From assembly GCA_026874595.1 (NCBI GenBank), contig CM049321.1, forward strand, positions 14,651,479 to 14,715,478: a DNA stretch of 64,000 nucleotides. The letters are read 5' to 3'. The notes below the pieces were generated by a model. The model worked only from the letters and a program-made list of their open reading frames with translations. It made no database searches and was not told the origin of the DNA. The DNA comes from Sipunculus nudus. Its lineage: Eukaryota > Annelida > Sipuncula > Golfingiida > Sipunculidae. This document shows positions 35,747 through 48,700 of the stretch, piece after piece. The position numbers and the translations under genes are program-made. Within the stretch, counting starts at the first letter, position 1; each line of letters begins with the position of its first letter.

Positions 35747-37001
35747 ATGGAGAGACCAGCGAAAAGAAAACGTACAGAGATCACAGTTGCAGTTAAGAAG
35801 GCTCTATGTCAGTATAAGAAAGACAACCCTAGATGCTCCCAAGAAAATCTTGTCAAGTATGCAGAGGAAACGTATTCTGTAAGAATTGGACGTTCCACTA
35901 TCTCGGACATCCTCAAGCAGAGTGAAAAGTGGTTAGCCTGTGAAACAGTCACCAACGCCGAACCGAAATCGACATGGATAACACAGCCGAAACACGCCAA
36001 GTTTGAGGATGCCTTATTCTTGTGGTTAACCAATGCTACTGCCCATAACATCGCTATAAGCGACGACATCCTGATCTTGAAAGCCAAAGAACGCTGACGG
36101 CAGTGAGAAGTGGATGCCTGTCACTATCCACAAGTCAAAGAATCCGCGATGCTTCAGCGGCTTCAACCCAAAGATCTTCGTGGACTACTACTCAAACAAG
36201 AAGGCGTGGATGACAGCTGTTATCTTTCAAGAAATTTTGGAGAAGCTTGAGAGGAAAATGCGCCTACAGAAAAGAAAGATCATCCTCCACGTGGATAATG
36301 CCCCTAGTCACAGTGTGGCTAATCTGGATTTACGTTACGTGCGCGTCAAGTTCCTGCCACCAAACACAACGTCGGAGGTACAGCCCATGGATGCGGGGGT
36401 GATAAGAAACTTCAAGGTGCATTACAAGCGTTACCTGCTGAAACAGTACGTCCAGAACTTCGATGAGAATGGATCAGTGGAGCGCATTAATGTAAAGGAT
36501 GCGATTTACTTCGTCCGTGACGCTTGGAACGATGTAAAACAGTCAACGATCGCCAACTGCTGGCGGCATACTGGGATTTTAGCAGGCGACACTGAAGTGT
36601 CCAGTGAAAACACAGAAACCCCGCCGGCGGAAAGTGAACTTGGTGACCTCATACGAGCACTCCCACTAGCTGATCATGTGACCGCGGAAGAATATGTATC
36701 CTGGGATAGCGCAGAACCAACGGAGGCCATGTTATCAACGCCTGATATCGTCTCACTGGTCAGCTGCACATCGACAGATGGAGGTGACAGCAATTCGGAT
36801 GAGGATTGTGAACCCCCAGAGCAAGTAACCGCAAAAGAAGCCATAGCTGGCATTGAGTCGGGGCTCCGTCACATGGAACAGGAAGGCTTCTCAGCCGAGG
36901 ATATTGACGCTATACGCGGAGTGTTACGGAAGGTAAAGGAACACAGCATGAAGAGAGCTCGCTACCAGATGGACTTGTTTTCCTTTTTTAAACGTAGATA
37001 G
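35747..37001 (+). pseudogene. pogo/Tigger-type DDE transposase with internal deletion
   Basis: Two frames. The first (35747-36097, 116 codons) starts with a basic PAKRKR stretch and a psq/CENP-B-type HTH (residues about 10-60: ALCQYKKDNPRCSQENLVKY...IGRSTISDIL). It then begins a second HTH (KFEDALFLWL...ISDDILILKAKE). The second runs from NADGSEKW (36090) to 37001 and is a DDE_1 core: PVTIHKSKNPRCFSGFNP, HVDNAPSH (second catalytic Asp), VRVKFLPPNTTSEVQPMDAG (third Asp) and an acidic C-terminus ending FSFFKRR. Between them, at about 36087-36092, the rest of HTH2 and the first catalytic Asp region (usually DETGL) are gone and the frame shifts. Otherwise few lesions are seen, so decay is recent. 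AATAAA lies at 37284-37289. Confidence 0.85.
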
Positions 37002-37009
37002 ACACACCT

Positions 37010-38510
37010 TGCATTTTATGTTGTTTACAGGGATGCATGGATACCAGATAGACTCTTCCTATGAAAGTGTGGATGTTCATCAGATGAGTAATGCTTTACT
37101 TCAGAAGAGTACAACTTCACCAGGTGTGAAATTGACTATTAATTCCAGTAATTAATTATAGCTGAGATTGTAATTAGCATAATGATATTGTTTGTCCCTC
37201 ATTCAACCAACAGTGTGTATACTTTATTTGAAAAGGTGTTTTTATTTTATCAAATTTACTGAATCTTTTATTTTATTTCGGTGAATAAAATTAAGCATGT
37301 ACTGAAAACTCCCATGTGCAAAACTTTTTAATAGGGATTCAAGGAATAATCTTGTAGATGCCATGTTGTGGCATTATTATCTTTTAAATTCAGTTTAAAC
37401 ATTTGATTTAAAAATAATAAAATATATGTGTATGCATAATATGACCCAATATGAGCTACAATCTGGATATATAATGATTGCAACTTAGAATTCTAATATT
37501 TTGACTGTTATTTTCAGTTTTTATATTACAAATTTATATCACTTGTAAATAAAAAAAATGAATCAGATAAAAAATATTAATGGAAAAAGTGGATATGCTA
37601 AAAAAAATAGGCTTATATATAAACTGAAATGCATTATTCCCTTGAAAGTTAAATAAAGGTATTAGTCCATTCTGTCCACTTGCCTGTCCATCTGTAAATT
37701 TTTCATATGCATCACAGTATCTCAAAACTTTTACTGTTTTTCTTCATGACAGTCTTGTCAGAGTATTAGTTTGCAGTCGTATATTTAGAACTTTACTATA
37801 ACCAAGTAGGAGGGTCCCTTTCCTCTTAGCTTCTCATATGCTTATATATATGAAAAACATTACAATAGAATATTTTTCAAATTTTGCAGTTGCAAAGTTA
37901 TCAAACTTAAGCTGGGCGCCGTGACCCATGGGACCTTTGTTTATATTCTGGATTCTCAACATCATTGTTTGGCTAAAACTGAATAAATACCAGACATGGT
38001 GCGAATACTTGCAAATGTATTTGAATACAAATATGAATATGTACTCAATTATTCTTGCATAAGAATGGGAATTCAGGTAAAAATGAAAGTATTTGAATAC
38101 CAGTGCAAATACTTTCAAAATGTATTCATGAATGTATTCATGAATATATTCTATAATATTATTTTAATAATCATTTCAGTTATATTTTATATTAAAAAAT
38201 CATATGATTCTCTTATTATTTTTAATAAAAATTATATTTGGCACAATATTTGTTATTAAATTTTAATAAATAGTTAAACTTTATTTTATATGTGCTGCTT
38301 ATCAGTTATATGGCCAAGTCAAAATCTGTATGACAATAGCACTCCATTTGTTAATAAAATAAATGAAATCAATCTCTTCCCTGTCTCCAAAGAAACTATC
38401 AAAATCATACACAAGCTAAACACCAACAACTCATAATACAGCTTATATTTATTTCCACACAAAACCAGCATGTGTCTCATTTCAAAATCATATTTTTTTT
38501 AATCATATAT
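37010..38510. other. AT-rich interval with a 30-bp direct repeat
   Basis: No gene. GCGCCGTGACCCATGGG with similar neighbours occurs at about 37916 and again at about 38520, 605 bp apart and in the same orientation. Short reiterated AAATA(C/T)TTGAATAC words occur at 38005-38150. Confidence 0.4.
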
Positions 38511-38539
38511 AACAGCTGAGCGCCGTGACCCATGGGTCC

Positions 38540-38862
38540 CTTGTTTTTTGTGGAGGTAACCGCCTCCATTTTTCTTTTTTAAATGCTGACTTGTCTAATT
38601 CTAAACCAAAGTATGTACATCTGCAAAGTTTCAATTATTATCCCCATTGCTGGGTCATAACACCGAGGAACCCCCCAAAGACGAACTCGTATGTGATTGA
38701 TACACGGCTGTGGGTCACAGCCTTCCCGATACGCCTGCAGAGCGCTCACCCTGGGTGGGGGTCAACCGTGAAAAACCTCTCCGCCTCGGCTGATATTCGA
38801 ACCCACGATCTCCCGGCTTTGAGTCCTGCGCTCTACACCTGAGCCACAGAAGCCGTTTCTCC
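38540..38862 (-). mobile_element. tRNA-derived SINE, copy 1 (minus strand)
   Basis: On the minus strand the head reads TGGCTCAGGTGTAGAGCGCA (A-box-like), then GTGGGTTCGAATATCAGC (B-box GGTTCGAATAT). The body continues with GTGTATCAATCAC... and ...ACCGAGGAACC in reverse and a GGAGGCGGTTACCTC tail. The plus-strand copy at 58.9 kb shares head, body and tail order, which defines the unit length (about 320-400 bp). Confidence 0.72.
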
Positions 38863-39462
38863 GGGTTGATAACTTCTGAAAACAGCACCAACCTTAAGAT
38901 AGCGGTTTTAGTCTGTTGGAGGTCTAACCACTCCGGCAACGTGTTATAACTCATAATTCGTCTTTCTCTGATAAACTTACTTAGACATCTGTCGCCTATA
39001 TACAAGCTATCGTTAGACAAAGATTTAAGATATTGGTCATTTTGCTATCTTGCCTATACCCTCCCCATTATCTCTGCATGACCATGGTACTCTTCACGCA
39101 GGATAAAAGTCCATAACCCATGCATGTTCAGCAGTCGGATGCATATCAGGAATATCAACAGAAGACATTATCAAAGCATGTTACCATATCATCTAAATGG
39201 CCTTCAGGTATTTGTGGCCATTAATTCACCTAATACTAACAGTAAAGAGTTGTTTTAGAGGTTAAATAAGGTAAAGAAAGTTTATCCAGTTTTAAGATAA
39301 AACAGTGTTATGATAAAATATATAACATTCAGGAAAATAGATAAAGCGTATATTTATATTACCCAACACAATGATGGTGTGTTCCGAATTCGTTTCTTTT
39401 CGGCGGTATGTATTATTTTCCAAAATCATGTCATGCCAGTGGAGTGACTATAGGTTCAAGAT

Positions 39463-41166
39463 ATATACTAGATGTGTCGGAACGACACGAATGCCCCCGC
39501 CTGGGGCAAATTAGAAACATTTGTTAAATTTTGTAAAATTTTTTAAGTTCAGGAAGTGTTGTATGGTCAAAAGTAGGTCAACAAGGGCAAAATGCAAACT
39601 CGATCTGTAAAGGGTCATTATCAAGCAACACACCAAAAATCAGGCCAGTATCTGCAGGCATTGTGAAAAAAAGTCCATATATGTGCATTTTTCATGAAAA
39701 TTTCTGTCTTTCATGAAATTTTCTATGTTCAGGATCTGTCATATGGTGAAAAATAGGTTAACTGGGACGAAATGCGAACTCGATCTGTAAGTGGTCATTA
39801 TGCGCCCACAGACCAAACATTAGGCCAGTATCTGTAAGCATTGCGTTGCGAAACTAGAATATTAGCAAAAGTTGATAATCATTTATAAATATAAATGAGA
39901 GAGGTATATACAATGTTTCATACAATCCACCAAATGCTTCCTGAGAAATAAGCTCCTAAGTTTTTTTCTATACTAAGCTCTTTGACCTTGAAAAGTAGGT
40001 CAAGATCACCCATCTTTGAACTTGACCAAGATTTTGTAAATATAATGCAATAGCACTGAAGAAATGAAGTTCCTGTGTTGAATACCTTTGGAGATATCTT
40101 GCACAAAAGGCCAAAATTGAAAAAATCCGATAAAATTTCATTAAAAAATCAGAAATTGCAGGTGGCGCCACCAAAATTGTGCAGCACATACAGACCATCA
40201 GTCCCAATGATCATAGTAAGTTTTGTGAAAATCCACACAATGGTTCCTGAGATATAAACTTCTGAGTGTTTTTCTATAATCAGCTCTAAAATGTAGAAAA
40301 ATGGGTCAAGGTCACCCATCTCCGAACTTGACCGAGATTTTATCGATATACATCTTCACGGATGAAATAAAATTCCAACGGTGAATCCTTTTAGAGATAT
40401 CCCGCTCACCAGGTAAAGGTTAACAGACGCGGAACGGACGGACGGACAGACACCGGACAGACAGATTGACAGACGGACAGCTTGGGTGACGACAATAGCC
40501 CATCAGCTTATGAGCTGAGAGCTAAAAACGGCTGTACATGTGTATTTGTCATGAAAATTTCTATTTTTCATGAAATTTTCTAAGTTTAGGAGCCGTAAAA
40601 CGGTCAAAAGTAGGTCAACCGGGACGAAACGCGAACTCGATCTGTAACTGGTCATTATCTGGCCACACACCAAAAATCAGGCCAATATCTGCAGGCATTG
40701 CGAAAAAAAGTCCGTACATGTGTATTTGTCATGAAAATTTCTATTTTTCATGAAATTTTCTAAGTTAAGGAGCCGTAAAACGGTCAAAAGTAGGTCAACC
40801 TTGACGAAACGCGAACTCGATCTGTAACTGGTCATTATCTGGCCACACACCAAAAATCAGGCCAATATCTGCAGGCATTGCGAAAAAAAGTCCGTACATG
40901 TGTATTTGTCATGAAAATTTCTATTTTTCATGAAATTTTCTAAGTTTAGGAGCCGTAAAACGGTCAAAAGTAGGTCAATTGGGACGAAACGCGAACTCGA
41001 TCTGTAAGTGGTTATTATCTGCCCACACACCAAAAATCAGGCCAATATCTGCAGGCATTGCGAAAAAAAAGTCCGTACAACTGTTTGATTGCGGAATGAC
41101 GGAATGACGGAATGATGGACATGGGTAAAACAATATGCCCGGGCCACTTTGTGGCGGGGGCATAAC
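39463..41166. repeat. Composite repeat with 180-bp internal units and GCCCCCGCC ends
   Basis: The left edge AATGCCCCCGCCTGGGGC is echoed inverted at the right edge TGTGGCGGGGGCAT. Inside, a 180-bp unit (GTACATGTGTATTTGTCATG, TCTAAGTTTAGGAGCCG, ACGCGAACTCGATCTG, AATCTGCAGGCATTGCG-like words) is nearly identical at 40533, 40713 and 40893. Older copies lie at 39500-39850. A different block at 39860-40500 carries GGTGGCGCCACC and a (GGAC/AGAC)n run at 40432-40480. No protein is supported. Confidence 0.75.
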
Positions 41167-41486
41167 AAGCTTCGGCCCTTCTGCAAAATAAATGTTGAAA
41201 TGCAGAAGCAGGTATCCCTATAATTTATTTCATTTCATGAACAATTTAATTATCTGCTTTCATTTAACTAGCAATCAATGAATCAATATTGGAATATCCT
41301 CGGATATTCTGTTATTACACTAGGTAATCAAGTGATAAGGTGAAACTTAAGGCGGCATATATTAATATTTTTATATAACAATCCATACCATAATATTCGA
41401 GTTTTTTATCAACTGTGTTTTTGATGCTTGTGTCGTCATTCGGTGCTTAACAAAAGTTATATCAAATCGCTGTTCACATATTTTAG

Positions 41487-42721
41487 ATTGCCCGGAGGGT
41501 TGGCGGTACTTCGAAGGCTTTTGCTATTCGTACCAAGAGGCCACACGTGACTGGCAGAACGCACGTGATCACTGCCGCGGTCTTGGGGGAGACCTTGCCA
41601 AAATATTCGATGCAGATCACGAAAAGTATGTAGTGAACGCTATGATGACAATTTCAGACCTTCACGTGTCAACATGATGTTTTCTAGACAATTTTGAAAG
41701 GCAACGAGTTATGTCTTTCCAGTAAGCTTTGGTGTCAGAATATCATTATACCTGGAGTGCTTTAATAATAAGTTAAGCGTTCGGAAAGTTTCCTTTTCTG
41801 AATCATGTTACTTATTGTCGGTTAAGAAATATACCAAAATCCTTGAAAGAGGCATTTTTTCATCTTATTCGTATTCTACACCTTTTTCTCCACAGTTTCA
41901 TCCAATCAATTACTACAAATGATTTCTGGATTCTTGCCAATGACAACCGGACAGAAGGTGTTCTAGAATATCCCGATGGAACACCTGTAAGTTAATTGTT
42001 CTACAATGGTAAGATTCAGGACTTTTGATAACACAAATTAACTTTGTCTGTCACTCATAATTTTTCAAACATATTTCCATATGTTTTGTGATAAATTTAT
42101 GTGGGTTCCTAACAATATATTGCACGAAATTTGTATTCGCGTTTTTGATAAATTGCTTATATAACTGTAAAACATTTTTATATGCGAGCCTATGCGAATA
42201 ATATGTTTATTAAAACAACACAAGATGAACCGATGCAGTTTAGCTGCCGACATGAAAACATATTTCCTTAAAGGTTGCATGTGACTATAGTTTCATCTAT
42301 TAATAGGACCGGACATTACGACAATTTTTCTATTGTAAAATATTGAGATAGTTTGGAGCTTATTGCGATACGTATGGCGATATTCTTTTGTATCGATTAA
42401 CTTTAATGAATATTGCGATTTAACGATATACAGTAAAACCTCCGTTTAGCTACAACCTCAGAATATCGACCACGTATTCACGGTCCAAATTCTTTTATGT
42501 TCTTTATATCAGACCTCGCTTAGACAATCACCTCGAAAATGCCCGTTGGCGTTCTTAATTTCGAGGTTTTACTGTACTGATCATATTGCACACCCCTATC
42601 TGTTTATAATAGGCAATTTATCACAGACGTGTGGACGAAGATTGTGTTGTAATTGAAAGGGGACAGTACATGTCTGACCAACCTTGTGACCAGTTGAATC
42701 CCGCTGTCTGTGCAACTAAGG
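41487..42721 (+). CDS. CTLD 1 of the receptor (three exons)
   Basis: The exons read CPEGWRYFEGFCYSYQEATR...W..A..HC...GGDLAKI, then FIQSITTNDFWILANDNRTE and ...EYPDGTP, then AIYHRRVDEDCVVIERGQYM...PCDQLNPAVC. The CTLD Cys pairs, W.IL.ND and the final C-x7-C are present. The Ca2+-binding long-loop EPN/QPD motif and WND are missing, so Ca2+-dependent sugar binding is unlikely for this domain. Exon phases are 1-2, 2-0, 0-1, making a symmetric 1-1 module that can duplicate freely. Confidence 0.88.
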
Positions 42722-45700
42722 GTAAGATGTAACCAGACCTCCTTATGGTGATTTATCAGTTTTCATAAGGTATCTTGCAAAGAATTATATTGGACGTGTT
42801 CCCCGTGCCTTCCTCATACTTTCTCTGTAGTATTTCTTTCTGACACCCATGTCCATATTTTCCCCGGTTTATTTCAGCATGGTTAACTAGTAAAACATGC
42901 GCCCACGATAGGTAAACTGGTAAAACATGCGCCAACGATAGGTTAACTAGTAAAACATGCGACCACGATAGGTAAACTTGTAAAACATGCTCCCACGATA
43001 GGTAAACTAGTAACACATGCTCCCACGATAGGTAAACTAGTAAAACATGCGCCAACGATTGGTAAATTAGTAAAACAAGCTCCAACAATAGGTAAACTGG
43101 TAAAACATGCGTTCACAATAGATAAACTAGTAAAACATGAGCCCAAGATAAGTAAACTATTAAAAAATCGACCACGATAAGTAAACAAATAAAACATGCG
43201 CCCACGATAGGTGAAATAGAAAAACATGCGCCTACGATAAGTAAACTAGTAAAACATGCGCCCACGATAGGTAAACTAGTAAAACATGCGCCCACAATAG
43301 GTAAACTAGTAAAACATACGCCTACGATAGGTAAACTAGTAAAACATCCGCCCACAATAAGTAACTGGTAAAACACGCACCCACGATAGGTAAACTAGTA
43401 AAACATGACCCCACGATAAGTAAACTAGTAAAACATGCGTTCACAATAGGTAAACTAGTAAAACCTGAGCCCAAGATAAGTAAACTATTAAAAAATCGAC
43501 CATGATAAGTAAACAAATACAACATGCGCCTTCGATAAGTCAACTAGTAAAACATGCGCCCACGATAGGTAAACTAGTAAAACATGCTCCCACAATAGGT
43601 AAATTAGTAAAACATACGCCTACGATAGGTAAACTAGTAAAACATCCGCCCACAATAGGTAGACTAGTAAAAAAGGCGCACACGATAGGTAAACTTGTGA
43701 AACATGCCCACACGATAGGTAAACTAGTAAAACATGCGCACACGATAGGTAAACTTGTGAAACATGCGCACACGATAGGTAAATTAGTAAAACATGCGCC
43801 TACGATAGGTAAACTTGTGAAACATGCGCACACGATAGGTAAATTAGTAAAACATGCGCCCGCGATAAAAAGACGGAAAAGCGCATTTTTGGTATCACTA
43901 CTGATCATGAAATGTCTATCACTCACTTTGCATAGCTTTGGTCCTTCGCCTGGGTTTATATTTGTGCTTCATGTATTTGAGCCCCTAGCTAAAATGGTTG
44001 AGATGTAAAAGTGAAGCGCTTGCACGCGACGTGTGCAGGCATCACTGTAAAAGGAGGTGGGATCTTGCACCACTAGTTCTGTAGTTATAGCAACCTCTTT
44101 TGCATGAATGACCTATTATGATACATTTACTGTTCTTTGCCGTATCAATGTCATTAGTATAACAGTAACCTGTCACCGGAACATGTTATGTTTTCATATT
44201 ATGTTCTAAATTTAGAAAAAAAGAAAGACTACGCAATGCGAGTCATTATATGAACTACTTTTTATTATGCAATTTTCCCTGCAGCACATGTTTGCCAATG
44301 GTCTTCTTTGGCATACTATAAATATTCGCATAAAGGGATTGATGAAGCAGTGGTCTATCGGTTAACTGCACTAGAGCATATGGTTTCATATTCGTTGATG
44401 AACAGCCAAATATAATTTCAGTTCTAACTGGATTTCGATTTCTTTTTCTCTCTGAACTTTGTGCTCTGACACAGAATTCCTGTTTTTTTTTTTTTGTTTT
44501 TTTTTATCTTTTTTCTCTTCTAAGGTTAATCAAATGCGACTCATTTATTCATAGAATGTAAAGAGTTCAATAAAGAGCTGTGAGAGGTTATAGCTGGATA
44601 AACGGTTAAAAATTGAGATCAGTTTATTATAAATTGTTTTGTTGGCAAATCCCATAACATCTTAGCAATATTTAAATAAGATCACCGTTATGGCTTAAAA
44701 AAATGTAAATCGATTATTATATGTGCTAGACTTTTTCTTAGGGTTATTGTAAAGTTTCAGGTATGTGAGACATTATTTATTATTCACTACAAAATTTAAA
44801 GCTGATGAAAGTTCGGGAGACCATATATTATATATGTACCTTTATTTAAATATTTTAGCTTCAACCTGTCCATCGGGGTGGAGATATTTCGAGAATAAAT
44901 GTTATTTCTACAATCGCCAGCGTTCAAATTGGTTGAATGCGCGAGTTTATTGCACAGCCAATGGAGGAGACTTGGCTCGGATTGACAGTTCAAGAGTAAC
45001 CAAGTGAGCCTAGTCACCATATTTATCAGGTCGAGAATTAGTGTATTTTAAACAAGATCTTGTCAGAGACATCAAATCCATGCCTAGTGCATAGTGCATA
45101 TAATGCTAAATGTGTCTTCTGCCGTCACAATCAACAATCCTATCCCTGGGCCAGTCCAACCCATGTACAATATTCTTGTGCGAGATATATGGTGACGCAA
45201 TGTCACTCAGTGAACTCGTGATCAAATAACCAGGCCTGTAACCATACAAGGAACAATGATAGTAGTAGAATAGCCTGTCCCTAACCCTGCTAGACGGACA
45301 TCCAAAATGTGAACTATGTGTTGAATCTTGCAATAAAATTAATCTTTTAACGAAGACATCATTGTTGTCTGAAAAGTTCCAAGTTAACGTGTACACTAAG
45401 TACTGTATAGAGTCATGTCATTCTAGAGAAACACCATTTAAAGTAATCGTATCTGGTCCTACAATATACACCATTCCGGAAATAACACCTTTGCTTTCTT
45501 TGGATTATTTGACACATAAAACTCTTCCGCGAACCTTTCACATTATTTAAACATCTTTTGATGTCCATTTCTGGCCGTGCATAAGACTTTGCGATAGATC
45601 GTCCGCGAAGACAACAACACCAGTGAACTCATTTCCCATGTAACACCATTTATCCTTATTTGTGAGGCCTTTAAACAGCTTGTCCATATGAATTTGAAAC

Positions 45701-48700
45701 AGAATCAGAAACAACAACCCCTTGGAGTACACCGTTGTCACTTCCAAACTGTTAAAATACAAAATCATTATATTACAGGTCTCAGGTTGATATCTGTCAG
45801 TATTCCAATGACCGCAGGCAAAACATCACGTTTCACTAGTAAATGCAACCACTAAGAACTTCTAATTCTGTCGAAAACCCGTGCGCATTAACAATATAAC
45901 CATACATTCATCTCATTCTTATTTAAGGTGCATTGAACTCCTTAGTATATATTAGTATAATGAAAATCATGCCTTAATCAACCATGTCTCCTGTACACAT
46001 ATTAATTCAGCCAAATGTGCATCAAGGTATTTTATATAATACCTGTTATATCATTGACTCTACTTTTCAGGTTATATTTTATAATAGATTTTACGGATAA
46101 TTGTACGCTTCTTTCGTCTGATCCCTCGTCGTTTCTCGTATTGCTTAAACTAATTATCATCATCGTTTTCCATGCTTTGAGCACTAAGGTCAGTTTGGGA
46201 CAGAGATTTTATGTTTATAATTCGATGGCTATTTAAATGTACATTTAAGCTCGTGCATTATGAAAAGATCTATCTTCCAGATATAACTTCTACACATCAT
46301 ATTTTTCTTTAGGCCTCTGTGCATTAACATTTTAAATATCCGTCTTGATACTTAATACTTTAGACATTATTCTATCTTCCCATCACAGTTTTCTACGCCT
46401 TCATGGATTCGTTGACGCATGGTTTCTATTGAATGATCGTCAAAACGAGGGGAGATTTGTATACGATAGTGATAGGGTAAGTTGGCAAGTACAGTTGTAC
46501 ATTTGTTTTCATGCATTTTAACTCAGTACAGGACACAACGAAATTAAATTGCTTATATATATTTTATGTCCCCATGATACCCCTGAAAGCTGATTCAGCA
46601 AGAGTTAACATATTTAAATGATTCCACCTGCCTGTTATCTTTTTTTTTTGCGACATTTGTATTTGGTCAAATCCATTTGGTTATTCAACCGTTTCGCACA
46701 CAGACTGACATGTGCTGCTGATTTGTATGATAAAAATATGCTTTAAGATCGGTTATCTTACGACTATGTTCCTGATTTATACTTTAGTTCAAACAACTGG
46801 GTCTGTGGAGTCCGATATTGTCCCCTTTAAGTTCAAGATAATCATCCACAAAAACCTTTTGTTGTTATCTTTGTGCAGTAGAAAATAAACGAAACATTAT
46901 TATCAATATAGGATGTTATGAAACCAGCTCTTCGTTCTTACCTATAAATATCCTTTAACTGTATGTCCCAAACCATTAATCCTTGTTGTAAAATGAGACA
47001 TAAAGCATAAAGAGCTATTAAAGAAAAAATTCCATTTCGGTTTGGGACTACATGACAGGGCGGAAGCATTCTTTTCCTATCATATTTTTTTTGGTATCCT
47101 GGTGTCACCCAGGCCCGATGTCTACCGCACCTGTGCGTCCTGGAGAGGTAATCATCCTCATTGCTTGGTCATTAACCGAGGATCACCAAAAGATGCAGTC
47201 GTTTGTGAGTGATACACGGCTTTGGGGCACAGCCCCACCATGGGTGGGGGCCGACCGTAACAATATCACCGTCTTGGTTGAGATGTGAACTCACGACCTC
47301 CCGGCCTGTGCTCTACCCCTGAGCCACAGAATGTGGTCGAAAAGCTTCGTTTTATGATATTTTTTCTCTTCATTGTTCCTCTTGCACTAAATCAGAAGCG
47401 GATCCGGGGGGGGGGGGGGGGGTCTAGGGGGTCCGGACCCCCCCCCCCCCCCCCCCCCTTTTTCATCAGAAACGTTTTTTTTTTAAAGGCTTCAGACAAA
47501 ATTTTGCTGCCTGGACCCCCCCCCCCCCCTTTTTTTTAGGGTTTTCATTTGTCCTCCTGGATTGAACCCCCCCCCTTTTTCCTAAATCCTTGACCCGCCC
47601 CTGTAAATAAATTTTACTATGAGAAGGCTTCAGTGTTTCGTTAAAAAGTAGTACACCTTAGTACATCAATAGTCTTTCTTTTTAAACTTTTTTATTCTCT
47701 TAAATGAACCATATTAAAACGTTCACATACATGGAAAAAACATCCACATACATTTTTTTTTAATAAACCAGAAAACAAACATTAATTAAGTTGAAATATT
47801 ACACATGGACGTGATTGTTTTCTTTTTCTCCGAGACAATAACTCTGGTGGGAGGTTATATAATGTTCATATTAATTATTCATGGATTTACCGTGTCAAAT
47901 CCGGCCTTAATAGAACAACTGTTCACATGACAGCAAATATACTGATCAATACACTGACTGACTGTGGATAATGCGTTCATCCTTCAGGCCTCTTATGTTA
48001 ATTGGGGACCAAGACAGCCTAACAACGGTGACACAGGTAGTATATGGAGTGTTTTTGAGAACAACAACGAAGACTGTGTGAAAACAGATTTGGACATGAG
48101 TTGGCATGATTTCCCTTGTGGCGACAGCCATAAGTCTGTATGTTCCAAACCTGCTGGTATGTACTGGTCTGCATAACGACACTCTTATCAACTCATTCTC
48201 GTGGAAGAACTACGTAAACAAAAAAAGGTCGTATCCGCACTGGCAAGTAATCCGGAAAGTAAATCGGTTAACTCTGTCAGCACAAATCACTAATCCGCAT
48301 CAGTTTGGTTTACTGTAGTCCGCTTTAAAGGTACGCTCTTTACACAGCGCTTTACCTATAGGCCTGCTACCTATATCGTAAGCGCTGTTTGTTATGACCT
48401 CGTATCCTGAATCTCTACACCAGAGGGGAGCACTGCATTTTGGTCCAATCAGATGAGACCTTGTGCTGAGGACAAATCGGTTTAACAGCCAAGCCAGGAA
48501 TACACGGAGCTTATGTTGTTCCTCTCGTTTTGAGTGACAGCTCATGGCCCCGGCAACCGTTTGAACAGGCAATAGGCTCAGAGGGAATGGCCCCACACGT
48601 GGTTTCTGGGCGGAGCCTGATGCCTGTCGAGTGTTTGTTTACTTGCATTTGATTGGCTGCTAGTCATATCAGCAGTTTTTTTCAGCAAAAAAGCCACCTG

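Noticed and set aside
38775-38850. Apparent tRNA gene on the minus strand
   Set aside because: A and B boxes are present but the flanks and three sister copies show a tRNA-derived SINE; no intact cloverleaf was recognised.
42880-43868. Regular 30-bp repeats that might suggest a CRISPR array
   Set aside because: The units are contiguous with no unique spacers, and the context is a eukaryotic intron.
43502-44008. 168-codon plus-strand frame and overlapping minus-strand frames of 73-128 codons
   Set aside because: They follow the 30-bp minisatellite; the 10-residue periodicity exists on both strands and there is no splice or start context.
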